Below the pieces are notes generated by a model. That model had not been told where the DNA came from. It made no database searches and saw only the letters and a program-made list of their open reading frames with translations. From Candidatus Saccharibacteria bacterium RIFCSPHIGHO2_12_FULL_44_22 (GTDB lineage: Bacteria; Patescibacteriota; Saccharimonadia; Saccharimonadales; Saccharimonadaceae), in the NCBI GenBank assembly GCA_001790515.1, contig MGCS01000002.1:137243-201242 (forward strand): a DNA stretch of 64,000 nucleotides, given 5' to 3'. A program made the position numbers and the translations under genes. Below, one piece after another: positions 8,779-16,070 of the stretch (positions are counted from its first letter, which is position 1; each line of letters starts with the position of its first letter).

Positions 8779-9297
8779 TTATTGACTCGCCACATCCAGC
8801 TTTTCTAGTCGGACAACTTCGCCTAGTGGTATTTTGTGAAATTTCACAGATATGCCAGCGGCCTTCAGCCCTAGTTCTGGATTGATCTTTTTGCTCATTC
8901 CTTTATGCGAAAATAGATCTGCAAGCTGAGGGTGAGCCGCTTGAAACGCACCGAGATCCCCATCACGCACGACAAATTCAACGTGCTCTAGCCCTTCGGC
9001 GTATGGTGAGCCATCCTTTGGTGCGGGTAATTCAAGAAAGGGTATCTCCCACCCGGCAACGTGCAATGGGTCTTTGAATTCGAAAGTCGTTATGACGCGA
9101 CTACTAACAACTGATTCAGACAAGAATATCGCCGCCTGCGACAGTCGTTCTTTTAACTCACCATACCGTGCTTCCGTTTCTACTCTATAACAGACATGAT
9201 CCATTTGCGTGAGATATGCTCGGTCAATCGACAACTCATCAATACCCCTGTTGATGTTTGCGATAAATGGTTCGATGTCATTCAGTATTTCTTCCAT
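8779..9297 (-). CDS. YecM-like VOC-fold protein
   Basis: 172 residues matching the YecM family within the vicinal-oxygen-chelate fold. The landmarks are DHVCYRVE near residue 33, WEIPFLELPAPK near 83, EHVEFVVRDGD near 104 and ISVKFHK near 149. The family is thought to be a metal-dependent enzyme but has no established reaction. A GGAGGG ribosome site precedes the ATG. It lies between the terminator of the ribonucleotide reductase operon and zwf, and may be transcribed by readthrough because no clear promoter fits in the short gap. Confidence 0.8.
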   Translation of the reverse strand: MEEILNDIEPFIANINRGIDELSIDRAYLTQMDHVCYRVETEARYGELKERLSQAAIFLSESVVSSRVITTFEFKDPLHVAGWEIPFLELPAPKDGSPYAEGLEHVEFVVRDGDLGAFQAAHPQLADLFSHKGMSKKINPELGLKAAGISVKFHKIPLGEVVRLEKLDVASQ

Positions 9298-9312
9298 AAT
9301 CCCTCCGAATAA

Positions 9313-9347
9313 AAAACAGGCGAATAACTATTGTACTCGCCTGTTTT
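9313..9347 (-). terminator. Terminator of the nrd operon
   Basis: AAAACAGGCGA and TCGCCTGTTTT form an 11-bp stem with a T-rich 3' side on the minus strand, directly after the nrdB stop at 9363. Confidence 0.8.
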
Positions 9348-9362
9348 CGTTAGTAATGTGTG

Positions 9363-10346
9363 CTACTTTTTAGCGCCGTTTACTTCGTAAGAAGTATTTG
9401 TCGCTTCGAAAAAGTTCACTAGTTGCAGCGTATCGTTTGCGCCAGCCATCCATTTTGCTGGATTTGACACTTTGTAGTGTGGTTCAAACCCAAGTTCTTC
9501 CAAACGACGATCAGCCAAGTATTTGACATACTGGTTGATGTAATCACTGTTCAGTCCCAAGATACCGTTTGGTAGTAAGTCCTTATTGTAGGCTTCTTCC
9601 ATTTCGACGCCGTCCAAAATCATTTGTTTGATTTCGCTTGCAAACTCTTCTGTCTGCAGATCTTCGTTCTCTTCCAGAACAGTCAAGATCAGGTTGATGC
9701 CGAATTTGAGGTGCAGTGATTCATCGCGCACCACCCAGTCCATTAGTGACCCGAAGTTTCGAAGTAGATTTCGCTGACGGAACGAAAGCGCCACCATGAA
9801 TCCGCTATAGAACCAGATGCCTTCAAGAATGATATTGTAGGCAACGAGGTTACGAACAAAGTCTTTCTTGCCCTCGGTCGTCGTAATATCCAGCGTATCT
9901 TCGGTCATGCGTTTGATGAATTTTGTTTCAAATTCTTCTTTGCGTGCCATTGAAGGCGTTTCGACATGCGCCGCATAGGCCTGTTCACGATCGATTGGGA
10001 ATGTTTCGAGTACATATTCGAACGACATGCAGTGATTTGCTTCTTCCCACATCTGTTTTGCGAGGTACAGGTGACATTCTGCCGCGTTGACGTATGGATA
10101 CACGCCAAATGCAAGTGCTTTGTTGACAAGCAGTTCGTTTGGATTGAAGTAGCTCATCAGGAACGTCAGCGCGTGGCGCTCTTCATCGCTCATTTTCTTC
10201 CAGTCAGCTAAGTCCTGGCCCAGCTGAATTTCGTTTGGAAACCATGTATTTGCGACTGCTTGGTCGTACAAATCCATCGCCCACTGGTAGTGGACTGGTT
10301 TAAGCAATAGTCCGTCTTGAATACCTGTTCCGAGAATGCCTGCCAT
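9363..10346 (-). CDS. nrdB: Ribonucleotide reductase small subunit, tyrosine-less (class Ic-like)
   Basis: The R2 subunit holds the metal cofactor that starts radical chemistry in NrdA. All six ligand positions can be read: E71, E102, H105 (EANH), E175, E209 and H212 (RDESLH), with family-like spacing (31 residues from E71 to E102). The position of the radical tyrosine, H105+4, is Phe109, and the first carboxylate is Glu where the tyrosyl-radical enzymes have Asp. In known enzymes this combination marks the class Ic Mn/Fe group typified by Chlamydia. The assignment to Ic is inference from residues. Last gene of the nrdA operon, followed by a terminator. Confidence 0.92.
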   Translation of the reverse strand: MAGILGTGIQDGLLLKPVHYQWAMDLYDQAVANTWFPNEIQLGQDLADWKKMSDEERHALTFLMSYFNPNELLVNKALAFGVYPYVNAAECHLYLAKQMWEEANHCMSFEYVLETFPIDREQAYAAHVETPSMARKEEFETKFIKRMTEDTLDITTTEGKKDFVRNLVAYNIILEGIWFYSGFMVALSFRQRNLLRNFGSLMDWVVRDESLHLKFGINLILTVLEENEDLQTEEFASEIKQMILDGVEMEEAYNKDLLPNGILGLNSDYINQYVKYLADRRLEELGFEPHYKVSNPAKWMAGANDTLQLVNFFEATNTSYEVNGAKK

Positions 10347-10404
10347 GGTAATTACCTATTCCTTTCATTAGTGATAGTAGTAACGCCTTCATAGTGAGTG
10401 CCTA

Positions 10405-10581
10405 TTATTGGCAGCCTTCACACATAAGGAAGTCTTGTGGATCGATCGGTGCAGCGGTGCCACCGTTTGCCTGCGCCTGATCGTCGGCTGTCGCCTGAGC
10501 AGTTGCCATTGCAGCGTCAATTGCTGCTAGTTTTTCTTCTAGTGTCATTTCGTCGCTGATGATTGCTGATGCGTTTGCCAT
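10405..10581 (-). CDS. 58-aa ORF carrying an RNR-type C-terminal cysteine tail
   Basis: A small ORF between nrdA and nrdB with a clear ribosome site (AGGGGGA) like that of nrdA (GGGGGAAAT). After an alanine-rich helical part (residues 11-40), the peptide ends IDPQDFLMCEGCQ. A C-terminal CxxC just before the last residue is the arrangement of the flexible redox tail that normally ends class I NrdA and re-reduces the active site. The NrdA encoded here ends without cysteine. I infer that the tail has been split off as a separate polypeptide. Gene reality rests on the ribosome site, operon position and CxxC ending, as it is below the size usually annotated. Confidence 0.8.
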   Translation of the reverse strand: MANASAIISDEMTLEEKLAAIDAAMATAQATADDQAQANGGTAAPIDPQDFLMCEGCQ

Positions 10582-10634
10582 AATTGTATTTTCCCCCTAA
10601 TTCGATTTCGTTTCAGTTACTTTTCTTACTGTGT

Positions 10635-13034
10635 TTACACTGTTTGCTTCTTTGCGAATCCAAAGCCTGCTTTTCGTGGGCCGCCACCGCTCGATTCTGC
10701 TTTGTTCACTTTGACAGTACTTTGTTCTGCTGTATGCCGTGGTTTAACATGCAGATAATAGGTTGTTTTCAGACCGCGCTTCCAGGCTGTGCTGTAGATC
10801 GTTGCCATTTCGTCGATGTCGCGTGTTTCAAGGTACATATTGCGGCTAATCGCTTGGTCAACCCACTTTTGCGCTCGTGCCGCGACTTCAATAAATGCGA
10901 ATGGGGACAGCTGGAAGCTTGTTTTGTACACGTCGCGAATCTTTTGTGGGATTGCTTCGATCTGCTGCACGTCACCTTGTGTTCGAAGTACTTCGTCGCG
11001 AACCTCATCCCAGATACCGATCGCCTTGAGGTCGTTGACCAAGTTGACGTTGATTTCAAGGAACTTTCCATTCAACGTTGCCCGGCTAAAGATTTGCGCA
11101 AATTGTGGATCGATACCAGGTGTTGTGCCAACAACGTGTGCAATGTTTGCCGTTGGAGCAATCGCCATTAATGTTGCGTTGCGCATACCTTTTTTGACTT
11201 TTTTGCGGAGAACTTCCCAGTCTAGTCGAGATTTGCGGTTTACTTCAACTTTTACTTTGCGATCTGTCGCAAGTTCGTCAAGTGTATCGAATGGTAAGAT
11301 TCCTTTGCTCCAGCCACTACCCTTGAACGTTGGGTAGCTGCCAAGTCGAGCTGCAAGGTCTGCTGATTCATCAATTGCATTGTAGCTAATGAATTCAGTC
11401 AGCTGATCCATGAGGTCATATGCTTCTTCTGACTCATAGCTATATCCCAACTTTTCGATGACGTCAGTAAAGCCCATCATACCAAGTCCGAGTGCGCGGT
11501 TTTGGATGTTTGAGTGCATTGCCTCTGGGATTGGCGTATTCGTGATGTCACACAGGTTATCCAGTTGGCGAATAGCGCTTTTCGTACTAGCTGCAAGTCG
11601 ATCCCAGTCCCATGTCTTGTCTTCCATCAGGTGCGCCGACAGGTTAATACTTACCAAGTTACAGACAGCAGTATTGTCTTTATCCTGTGGAAGTGTGATC
11701 TCAGTACACAAGTTTGAAAGATGGATTGTGCTCGTGTTGTTGTTGAGTGCACGAACATTGATCGTATCTTTCCATGTCAACCAAGGGTGGCTTGTCGCCT
11801 GGAGTACAGTCAAAATTTGACGATACTGCTCACGCGCACTCACTTTCGCAAAGTCGCGCATCTCACCTTTTTCGGCCATTTTGACGTACTCTGCATAGCG
11901 TTTGCTGAATTCAGCACCATACAGCTCAGGAAGATCCTCAACCGCTGCTGGATCGAACAGGTACCAGTCTTGATCTTTTTCGACGCGCTTCATGAATTCG
12001 TCGCTCAAGAACACAGCGGTGTTTGCAAGGCGCGTACGAAGATATGGGTCGCCAGAGTTTTGCTTGAGGTCGAGGAACTGTGGAAAATTCAGGTGCCAGT
12101 TTTCCATGTACAGTGCCGCTGCGCCAGCTTTTTTACCTTTACGTGACACTGCAAATAGTGCCGTATCGATCATCTTCATGAATGGGATCGGACCAGTCGA
12201 TTCAGTATTTGTCGTCTTGACTGGACTACCTGCCGCGCGAAGTTTGTTCAGGCTAATACCGATACCGCCGGTGCCTTTGGCAATCCACATCACATCACGA
12301 ACGCCTTTGGCGATTGATTCCATGTCGTCTTGGATTTCAAGTAGGAAACAGTTTGATAGTTGCGGGAATGATCCACCAGCGTTAATACGAGTTGATCCGC
12401 CCGGAGAATAATCAAGATTTGCCATGTGCTCGTAAAAGTCGAGTGCCGCAGCCGTCGGGTCGGCTTCGTTAAAGCTAAGGCCCATTGCAATACGCATATT
12501 TGTAAATTGCGGAACTTCGACTGTTTCACCACTAAGGCTGCGAAGACCATAGCGGTTTTTGCTTGTGACTACGCCCAGGTATTTACTCAGATTATCTTTT
12601 GCTGGGTCAATGGCTTTGGCTAGTTTTTTCAGATCAAACAGTTTACCGTTCATTCGCTTGTCAAGCAGTCCATCAGAAATACCCTGCTTTAGATACTCAG
12701 CAAATTTTGTTTCATGCAGCTTTTTTAGCTCTGCAGTATTGTTGTAGTGGCCAAGTATATTCTTGTAGATATTCTTGAGCATTAAACGAGCTGCGATCTT
12801 GTCAAAATCTGGATCGTCTTTGACGTTTTGAAGTGCTGCATGAATGACTGATTCGTCTAACTGCTGCGTTGTAATACCGTCAAACAGTGTTAACTGTACT
12901 TCGGTTGCGACTTGAACAACTTTGCTGATCTGATCTGGCAAGCCTTCGCTTGCTTCGACCAACGCAAGGTTGATCATGTTGGCGTCAAATGGTTCGCGGG
13001 TGCCATCGCGTTTTACCACATGAATTTCGCTCAT
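10635..13034 (-). CDS. nrdA: Ribonucleotide reductase large subunit, without C-terminal cysteine tail
   Basis: Reduces ribonucleoside diphosphates to deoxyribonucleotides together with NrdB. An ATP-cone (residues 1-95) is followed by the barrel with catalytic residues N441, C443 (thiyl radical) and E445 in SNLCTEI. The redox pair is C229 (SNCFLLEI) and C458 (VCNLVSINL), and the radical-transfer tyrosines are in TTYYLHV near residue 753. After this the chain ends in a Gly/Lys-rich stretch with no cysteine, although the family needs a terminal cysteine pair. That pair appears in the next small ORF. Transcription is probably controlled by NrdR (see 13181-13339). Confidence 0.95.
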   Translation of the reverse strand: MSEIHVVKRDGTREPFDANMINLALVEASEGLPDQISKVVQVATEVQLTLFDGITTQQLDESVIHAALQNVKDDPDFDKIAARLMLKNIYKNILGHYNNTAELKKLHETKFAEYLKQGISDGLLDKRMNGKLFDLKKLAKAIDPAKDNLSKYLGVVTSKNRYGLRSLSGETVEVPQFTNMRIAMGLSFNEADPTAAALDFYEHMANLDYSPGGSTRINAGGSFPQLSNCFLLEIQDDMESIAKGVRDVMWIAKGTGGIGISLNKLRAAGSPVKTTNTESTGPIPFMKMIDTALFAVSRKGKKAGAAALYMENWHLNFPQFLDLKQNSGDPYLRTRLANTAVFLSDEFMKRVEKDQDWYLFDPAAVEDLPELYGAEFSKRYAEYVKMAEKGEMRDFAKVSAREQYRQILTVLQATSHPWLTWKDTINVRALNNNTSTIHLSNLCTEITLPQDKDNTAVCNLVSINLSAHLMEDKTWDWDRLAASTKSAIRQLDNLCDITNTPIPEAMHSNIQNRALGLGMMGFTDVIEKLGYSYESEEAYDLMDQLTEFISYNAIDESADLAARLGSYPTFKGSGWSKGILPFDTLDELATDRKVKVEVNRKSRLDWEVLRKKVKKGMRNATLMAIAPTANIAHVVGTTPGIDPQFAQIFSRATLNGKFLEINVNLVNDLKAIGIWDEVRDEVLRTQGDVQQIEAIPQKIRDVYKTSFQLSPFAFIEVAARAQKWVDQAISRNMYLETRDIDEMATIYSTAWKRGLKTTYYLHVKPRHTAEQSTVKVNKAESSGGGPRKAGFGFAKKQTV

Positions 13035-13180
13035 ATTTCCCCCTAGGAATTAGTACTTATGTTATTTTTGTCTGACACATTTATCACTTCCTAAGTCTCT
13101 CGGACGAAAGCGACAACAAGAAGATACCGACTGGCGGTGTGTTTACCCTCCTCTTGCAAAATGTGTATTTTTGTTGAACT

Positions 13181-13234
13181 ACTACATATGTAGTGTCTGT
13201 ATAGAATAATAGACCCTATATATGTGGTTTTCAA
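13181..13234 (-). promoter_or_regulatory. nrdA promoter with a pair of NrdR-like boxes
   Basis: On the minus strand, TTGAAA (13229-13234), 17 nt, TATTAT (13206-13211). Two 16-bp palindromic sites resembling the NrdR consensus ACACTATATATAGTGT lie at 13213-13228, filling the spacer, and 13181-13196, just past the -10. Their starts are 32 bp apart, about three helical turns, which is the known spacing for NrdR. A repressor here would block the promoter directly. Confidence 0.7.
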
Positions 13235-13293
13235 GCTTTTTATGTGTGTTTTTTTGACTACATGCTAATTATGCTTATGACAACCCTTTGAAT

Positions 13294-13339
13294 CGTCTAT
13301 ATAGCGTGTGTTTGTTTATTACAACGCTATATATAGTGT
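13294..13339. promoter_or_regulatory. Second pair of NrdR-like boxes
   Basis: Sites at 13324-13339 (ACGCTATATATAGTGT, one mismatch to the ATP-cone repressor consensus) and 13294-13309 are 30 bp apart. A TGTAAT -10-like element on the minus strand (13318-13323) sits between them in the same geometry as the proximal promoter, although its -35 is weak. The pair could control a distal nrdA promoter. The stretch 13340-13400 holds no gene. Confidence 0.5.
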
Positions 13340-13411
13340 TTATTGACAAAAAACAATACTTTGTGCCCTCGTATAGTTATTGAGCGTATGCAATGAGAGT
13401 ATACTTTGAGT

Positions 13412-14416
13412 ATGACTATATTCAAAGCAATACGACTAGCTGTGTGGAGTACTATTTTTGCGGCAGCTATTGCAACCGCTGGCATCTATCTAGCGGTGGC
13501 GCAAACACTCCTAACGACCGACGGATTAAACAAGATCATCACGGAGTCGCAGGCAGCCAATACAATTCGCACCGATACTATCCTGCCAAAAGTATTACAA
13601 GGCACGCAATCGTCTGAATATGTCACCTTACTTGACGACAAAACAGTAACTGCCGCAGTCAACGAGACATTCACGACAGACAAGATTACAAGTAAGCTTG
13701 AACCAGCCGTAACATCGTTTCACAACTGGCTAGACAGTAAAGAGCCATCAATTACCTTTTCTATATCTACCACTGATTTAACAGATGAGTTTGCTCGTAC
13801 GTTGTCGCAAAAAGTTGTCGAAAAATATAAAGCAGCACCGACATGTACTTTTCAGAATACTCGTGCCGAAGCACTTGCCGGTGAATGTCGTTCGCAGTTT
13901 GTTACTGATGAATCGCTAGCAAGCACCATACAGCAAATAATCAAATCTGACGCATCAATCAAAGAGATCACGACCATCACGCCCGATTCACTAGCAGTTC
14001 CAACGACAATCAAATCAATAGCCGATGATCTACCCACATACTTGAATATGTTCTATGCACTGAGTATTATTGCCGCCGGCATCGCCGTGCTTGTCGGTGC
14101 ATGGTTGCTACTAAAACATCGTCTTAACGGTTTTGTCGCGCTTGGCGGCGGTGCACTCCTTGCGGGCGTCACGTTACTTGTTGCGACCGGCGCTGGTATT
14201 CGTAGGCTAGAGGCGATTTCAGACGACGCACAGACCCAGCAAGTCATACGCGCCATGACAACGATGCTATCAACCCACATTCGTACAGAAGTGCTTATTC
14301 TTGTTGGCAGTGGAGTGGTACTTATTATCATCGGCATTGTAGGGAAAATACTCATGAGGCGATATGCTGGCTCACACCAGTCGCTTCACCTTTCTTCGGA
14401 AGATAATAAAGACTAG
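13412..14416 (+). CDS. Multi-spanning membrane protein, 334 aa
   Basis: I choose the ATG at 13412 because TATACT (13400-13405) lies exactly 6 nt upstream, the pattern of leaderless genes in this window. An N-terminal membrane helix (about residues 8-28) is followed by an extracytoplasmic domain of about 180 residues with one CxC-like pair region (PTCTFQNT, LAGECRSQ). Then come two adjacent helices (about 210-265) and a final helix near 290-312, with a short charged tail. I do not recognise the family. It may be an envelope integral protein. It converges on the gene at 14419 with a 2-nt gap. Confidence 0.8.
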   Translation: MTIFKAIRLAVWSTIFAAAIATAGIYLAVAQTLLTTDGLNKIITESQAANTIRTDTILPKVLQGTQSSEYVTLLDDKTVTAAVNETFTTDKITSKLEPAVTSFHNWLDSKEPSITFSISTTDLTDEFARTLSQKVVEKYKAAPTCTFQNTRAEALAGECRSQFVTDESLASTIQQIIKSDASIKEITTITPDSLAVPTTIKSIADDLPTYLNMFYALSIIAAGIAVLVGAWLLLKHRLNGFVALGGGALLAGVTLLVATGAGIRRLEAISDDAQTQQVIRAMTTMLSTHIRTEVLILVGSGVVLIIIGIVGKILMRRYAGSHQSLHLSSEDNKD

Positions 14417-14418
14417 CC

Positions 14419-15867
14419 CTACGTAGTGCGCTCACTGTCACAGCCCTGCTGCAATCGTTCAGCTGGCGCATAATTGTCGGTATACGCACCCGTCGCTGGC
14501 AGGCTCAGGGGTACGCCACCCATCCAATTCTGCGCCACATTGCTATAGGTCACGACATAATTACCATATCTACTACCTGGTGACTGGGCGCTGTAGCGAA
14601 CATCGCTAAACCGTGCACGATAGGGGGCATCGAGAGCGCGAAGTTGCTGATAGCATCCACCCTGACTTGCAGCGATCATGTTTACTACGACAACACCACC
14701 AGGCTTGGTTATGGCCGCGATACGATCGCCGTATTCACTAGTCATCAAACTAAACGGCACATGTGTGTCACCGTACACGTCGACGATAACAATATCGTAA
14801 GTTTTTTGAGTCGTATTGACGAATGTTCGTGCGTCTTCAAAAATCAGATGAGCATTCGCAGGGTCGTCATACTGGAAATACTTTCGGGCAATATCGGCTA
14901 ATTTTGGATCGATCTCGACAGTGTCGATTGTTGCGTCTGGATATTGCTGTGCAAACCGCTGTGTCATAGTGAATGCGCCGCCACCTAGTATTAATAATGA
15001 CTGTTTTGCTGGCTGCTGCTGTACAATCGCATCAATCTGACGCGTATACCAAAACGCCAATCCCGGTGAATTATTTGCATACACCCCTGATTGCGCCGCA
15101 TTTGGTCCGGTCGCGAGTCCGCGAACTAACCGTCCCTCGTCGTTTATATATTCCATGATTGTGTAGTTTGCACTTGGTGTGTCAATACGAGTCACTTGTT
15201 GCGAACCGAGCGACCCTAGTAGCAGCGTGATCACCGCAACACTCACGACTGCTCGCGCGCGCCACTGAACACTTGGCGTGAACATCCAGCTCAGAACAAG
15301 CATCGCAACACTCACCAGTAGCATCGTCTCGCGCGATCCCATAAAACCAAATAATACAAACCCGGCCATGAACGTTCCGACAATACCGCCAACCGAATTA
15401 AGCGCACTCAAACTTGCAACCGACCTCCCCGATGTTTTCAGCGATGTCACGTTCATCTTCACGAGGTAGGGGCTGAGAATACCTAGTAGAACACTGGTTG
15501 GCGCAAATAATATGAGCGACGCAATAACACCCTGAACGCGCGCGTCATTAAACGAATCTACCACCCAGGTCAGTACATCAACATACGACACTAGTGTAAA
15601 AGCCACGGTGAGCGCAATCCCTAAACATATCCGTGCAATATCGATCACGTAGCCACGCGCATCCGCAATTCTTCCACCCAGATAATAGCCAATGCTCAAT
15701 GCTGCGATAATAACACCAATCACACTTGTCCAGACGTATGTCGAACTACCAACATACGGTGCAAGCATTCGCGCACCAGCCAGTTCGTACACCATCAATA
15801 CAAAACCGCTAACGAATGCCGCTGTTTCTAATTTTCCTGCACGAAACTGTCTGTATTTTTTGTTCAT
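14419..15867 (-). CDS. Membrane-fused spermidine-synthase-like protein
   Basis: 482 residues. Residues 1-215 form about six membrane helices of the type found fused to spermidine synthases (YELAGARMLAPYVGSSTYVWTS begins the signature). The C-terminal half is a class I methyltransferase-like aminopropyltransferase fold: LLILGGGAFT near 290, DTVEIDPKLADIAR near 313, EDARTF near 340 and VDVYGDTHVP near 358. The last motif replaces the usual DAYG-type segment. Related fused proteins are often annotated as spermidine synthase, but the substrate is unproven. The start has a -10-like GATAAT or TACTAT just upstream and no ribosome site. Confidence 0.85.
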   Translation of the reverse strand: MNKKYRQFRAGKLETAAFVSGFVLMVYELAGARMLAPYVGSSTYVWTSVIGVIIAALSIGYYLGGRIADARGYVIDIARICLGIALTVAFTLVSYVDVLTWVVDSFNDARVQGVIASLILFAPTSVLLGILSPYLVKMNVTSLKTSGRSVASLSALNSVGGIVGTFMAGFVLFGFMGSRETMLLVSVAMLVLSWMFTPSVQWRARAVVSVAVITLLLGSLGSQQVTRIDTPSANYTIMEYINDEGRLVRGLATGPNAAQSGVYANNSPGLAFWYTRQIDAIVQQQPAKQSLLILGGGAFTMTQRFAQQYPDATIDTVEIDPKLADIARKYFQYDDPANAHLIFEDARTFVNTTQKTYDIVIVDVYGDTHVPFSLMTSEYGDRIAAITKPGGVVVVNMIAASQGGCYQQLRALDAPYRARFSDVRYSAQSPGSRYGNYVVTYSNVAQNWMGGVPLSLPATGAYTDNYAPAERLQQGCDSERTT

Positions 15868-15891
15868 CTATTATCAATAGTAGCAGGATAA

Positions 15892-15924
15892 AAAATAAGA
15901 CATATATACTTTATGTCTTATTTT
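15892..15924 (-). terminator. Hairpin abutting a tRNA-Ser fragment
   Basis: AAAATAAGACATA and TATGTCTTATTTT form a perfect 13-bp stem. On the minus strand it directly follows the tRNA-Ser 3' fragment at 15928, the same arrangement as for the intact tRNA genes in this window. Confidence 0.6.
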
Positions 15925-15927
15925 ATT

Positions 15928-15977
15928 TGGCGGAGAGGATGAGATTCGAACTCACGGTACCATTGCTGGCACACACG
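15928..15977 (-). pseudogene. tRNA-Ser 3'-half remnant
   Basis: On the minus strand this contains the 3' anticodon arm, long variable arm, T-arm (GAGTTCGAATCTC) and acceptor with CCA of a tRNA-Ser, closely matching the intact tRNA-Ser(GGA) at 18626-18715. The 5' half is missing. Bases 15978-16070 show no match to the missing half. It looks like a recombination or integration scar in a tRNA gene. Confidence 0.75.
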
Positions 15978-16070
15978 TTTTTTATTTATCAGGTCTATAA
16001 TATTTATAAGGTGCATCACGGGCAACTTTCAAACGTTCAGATATACACCTACCACGAGAGTTAACTACGA

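Noticed and set aside
13340-13378. TTGACA at 13343 as -35 of the 13412 gene
   Set aside because: No -10 lies at 16-18 nt; the nearest TATAGT is 23 nt away. TATACT at 13400 with a weak TTATTG fits the start better.
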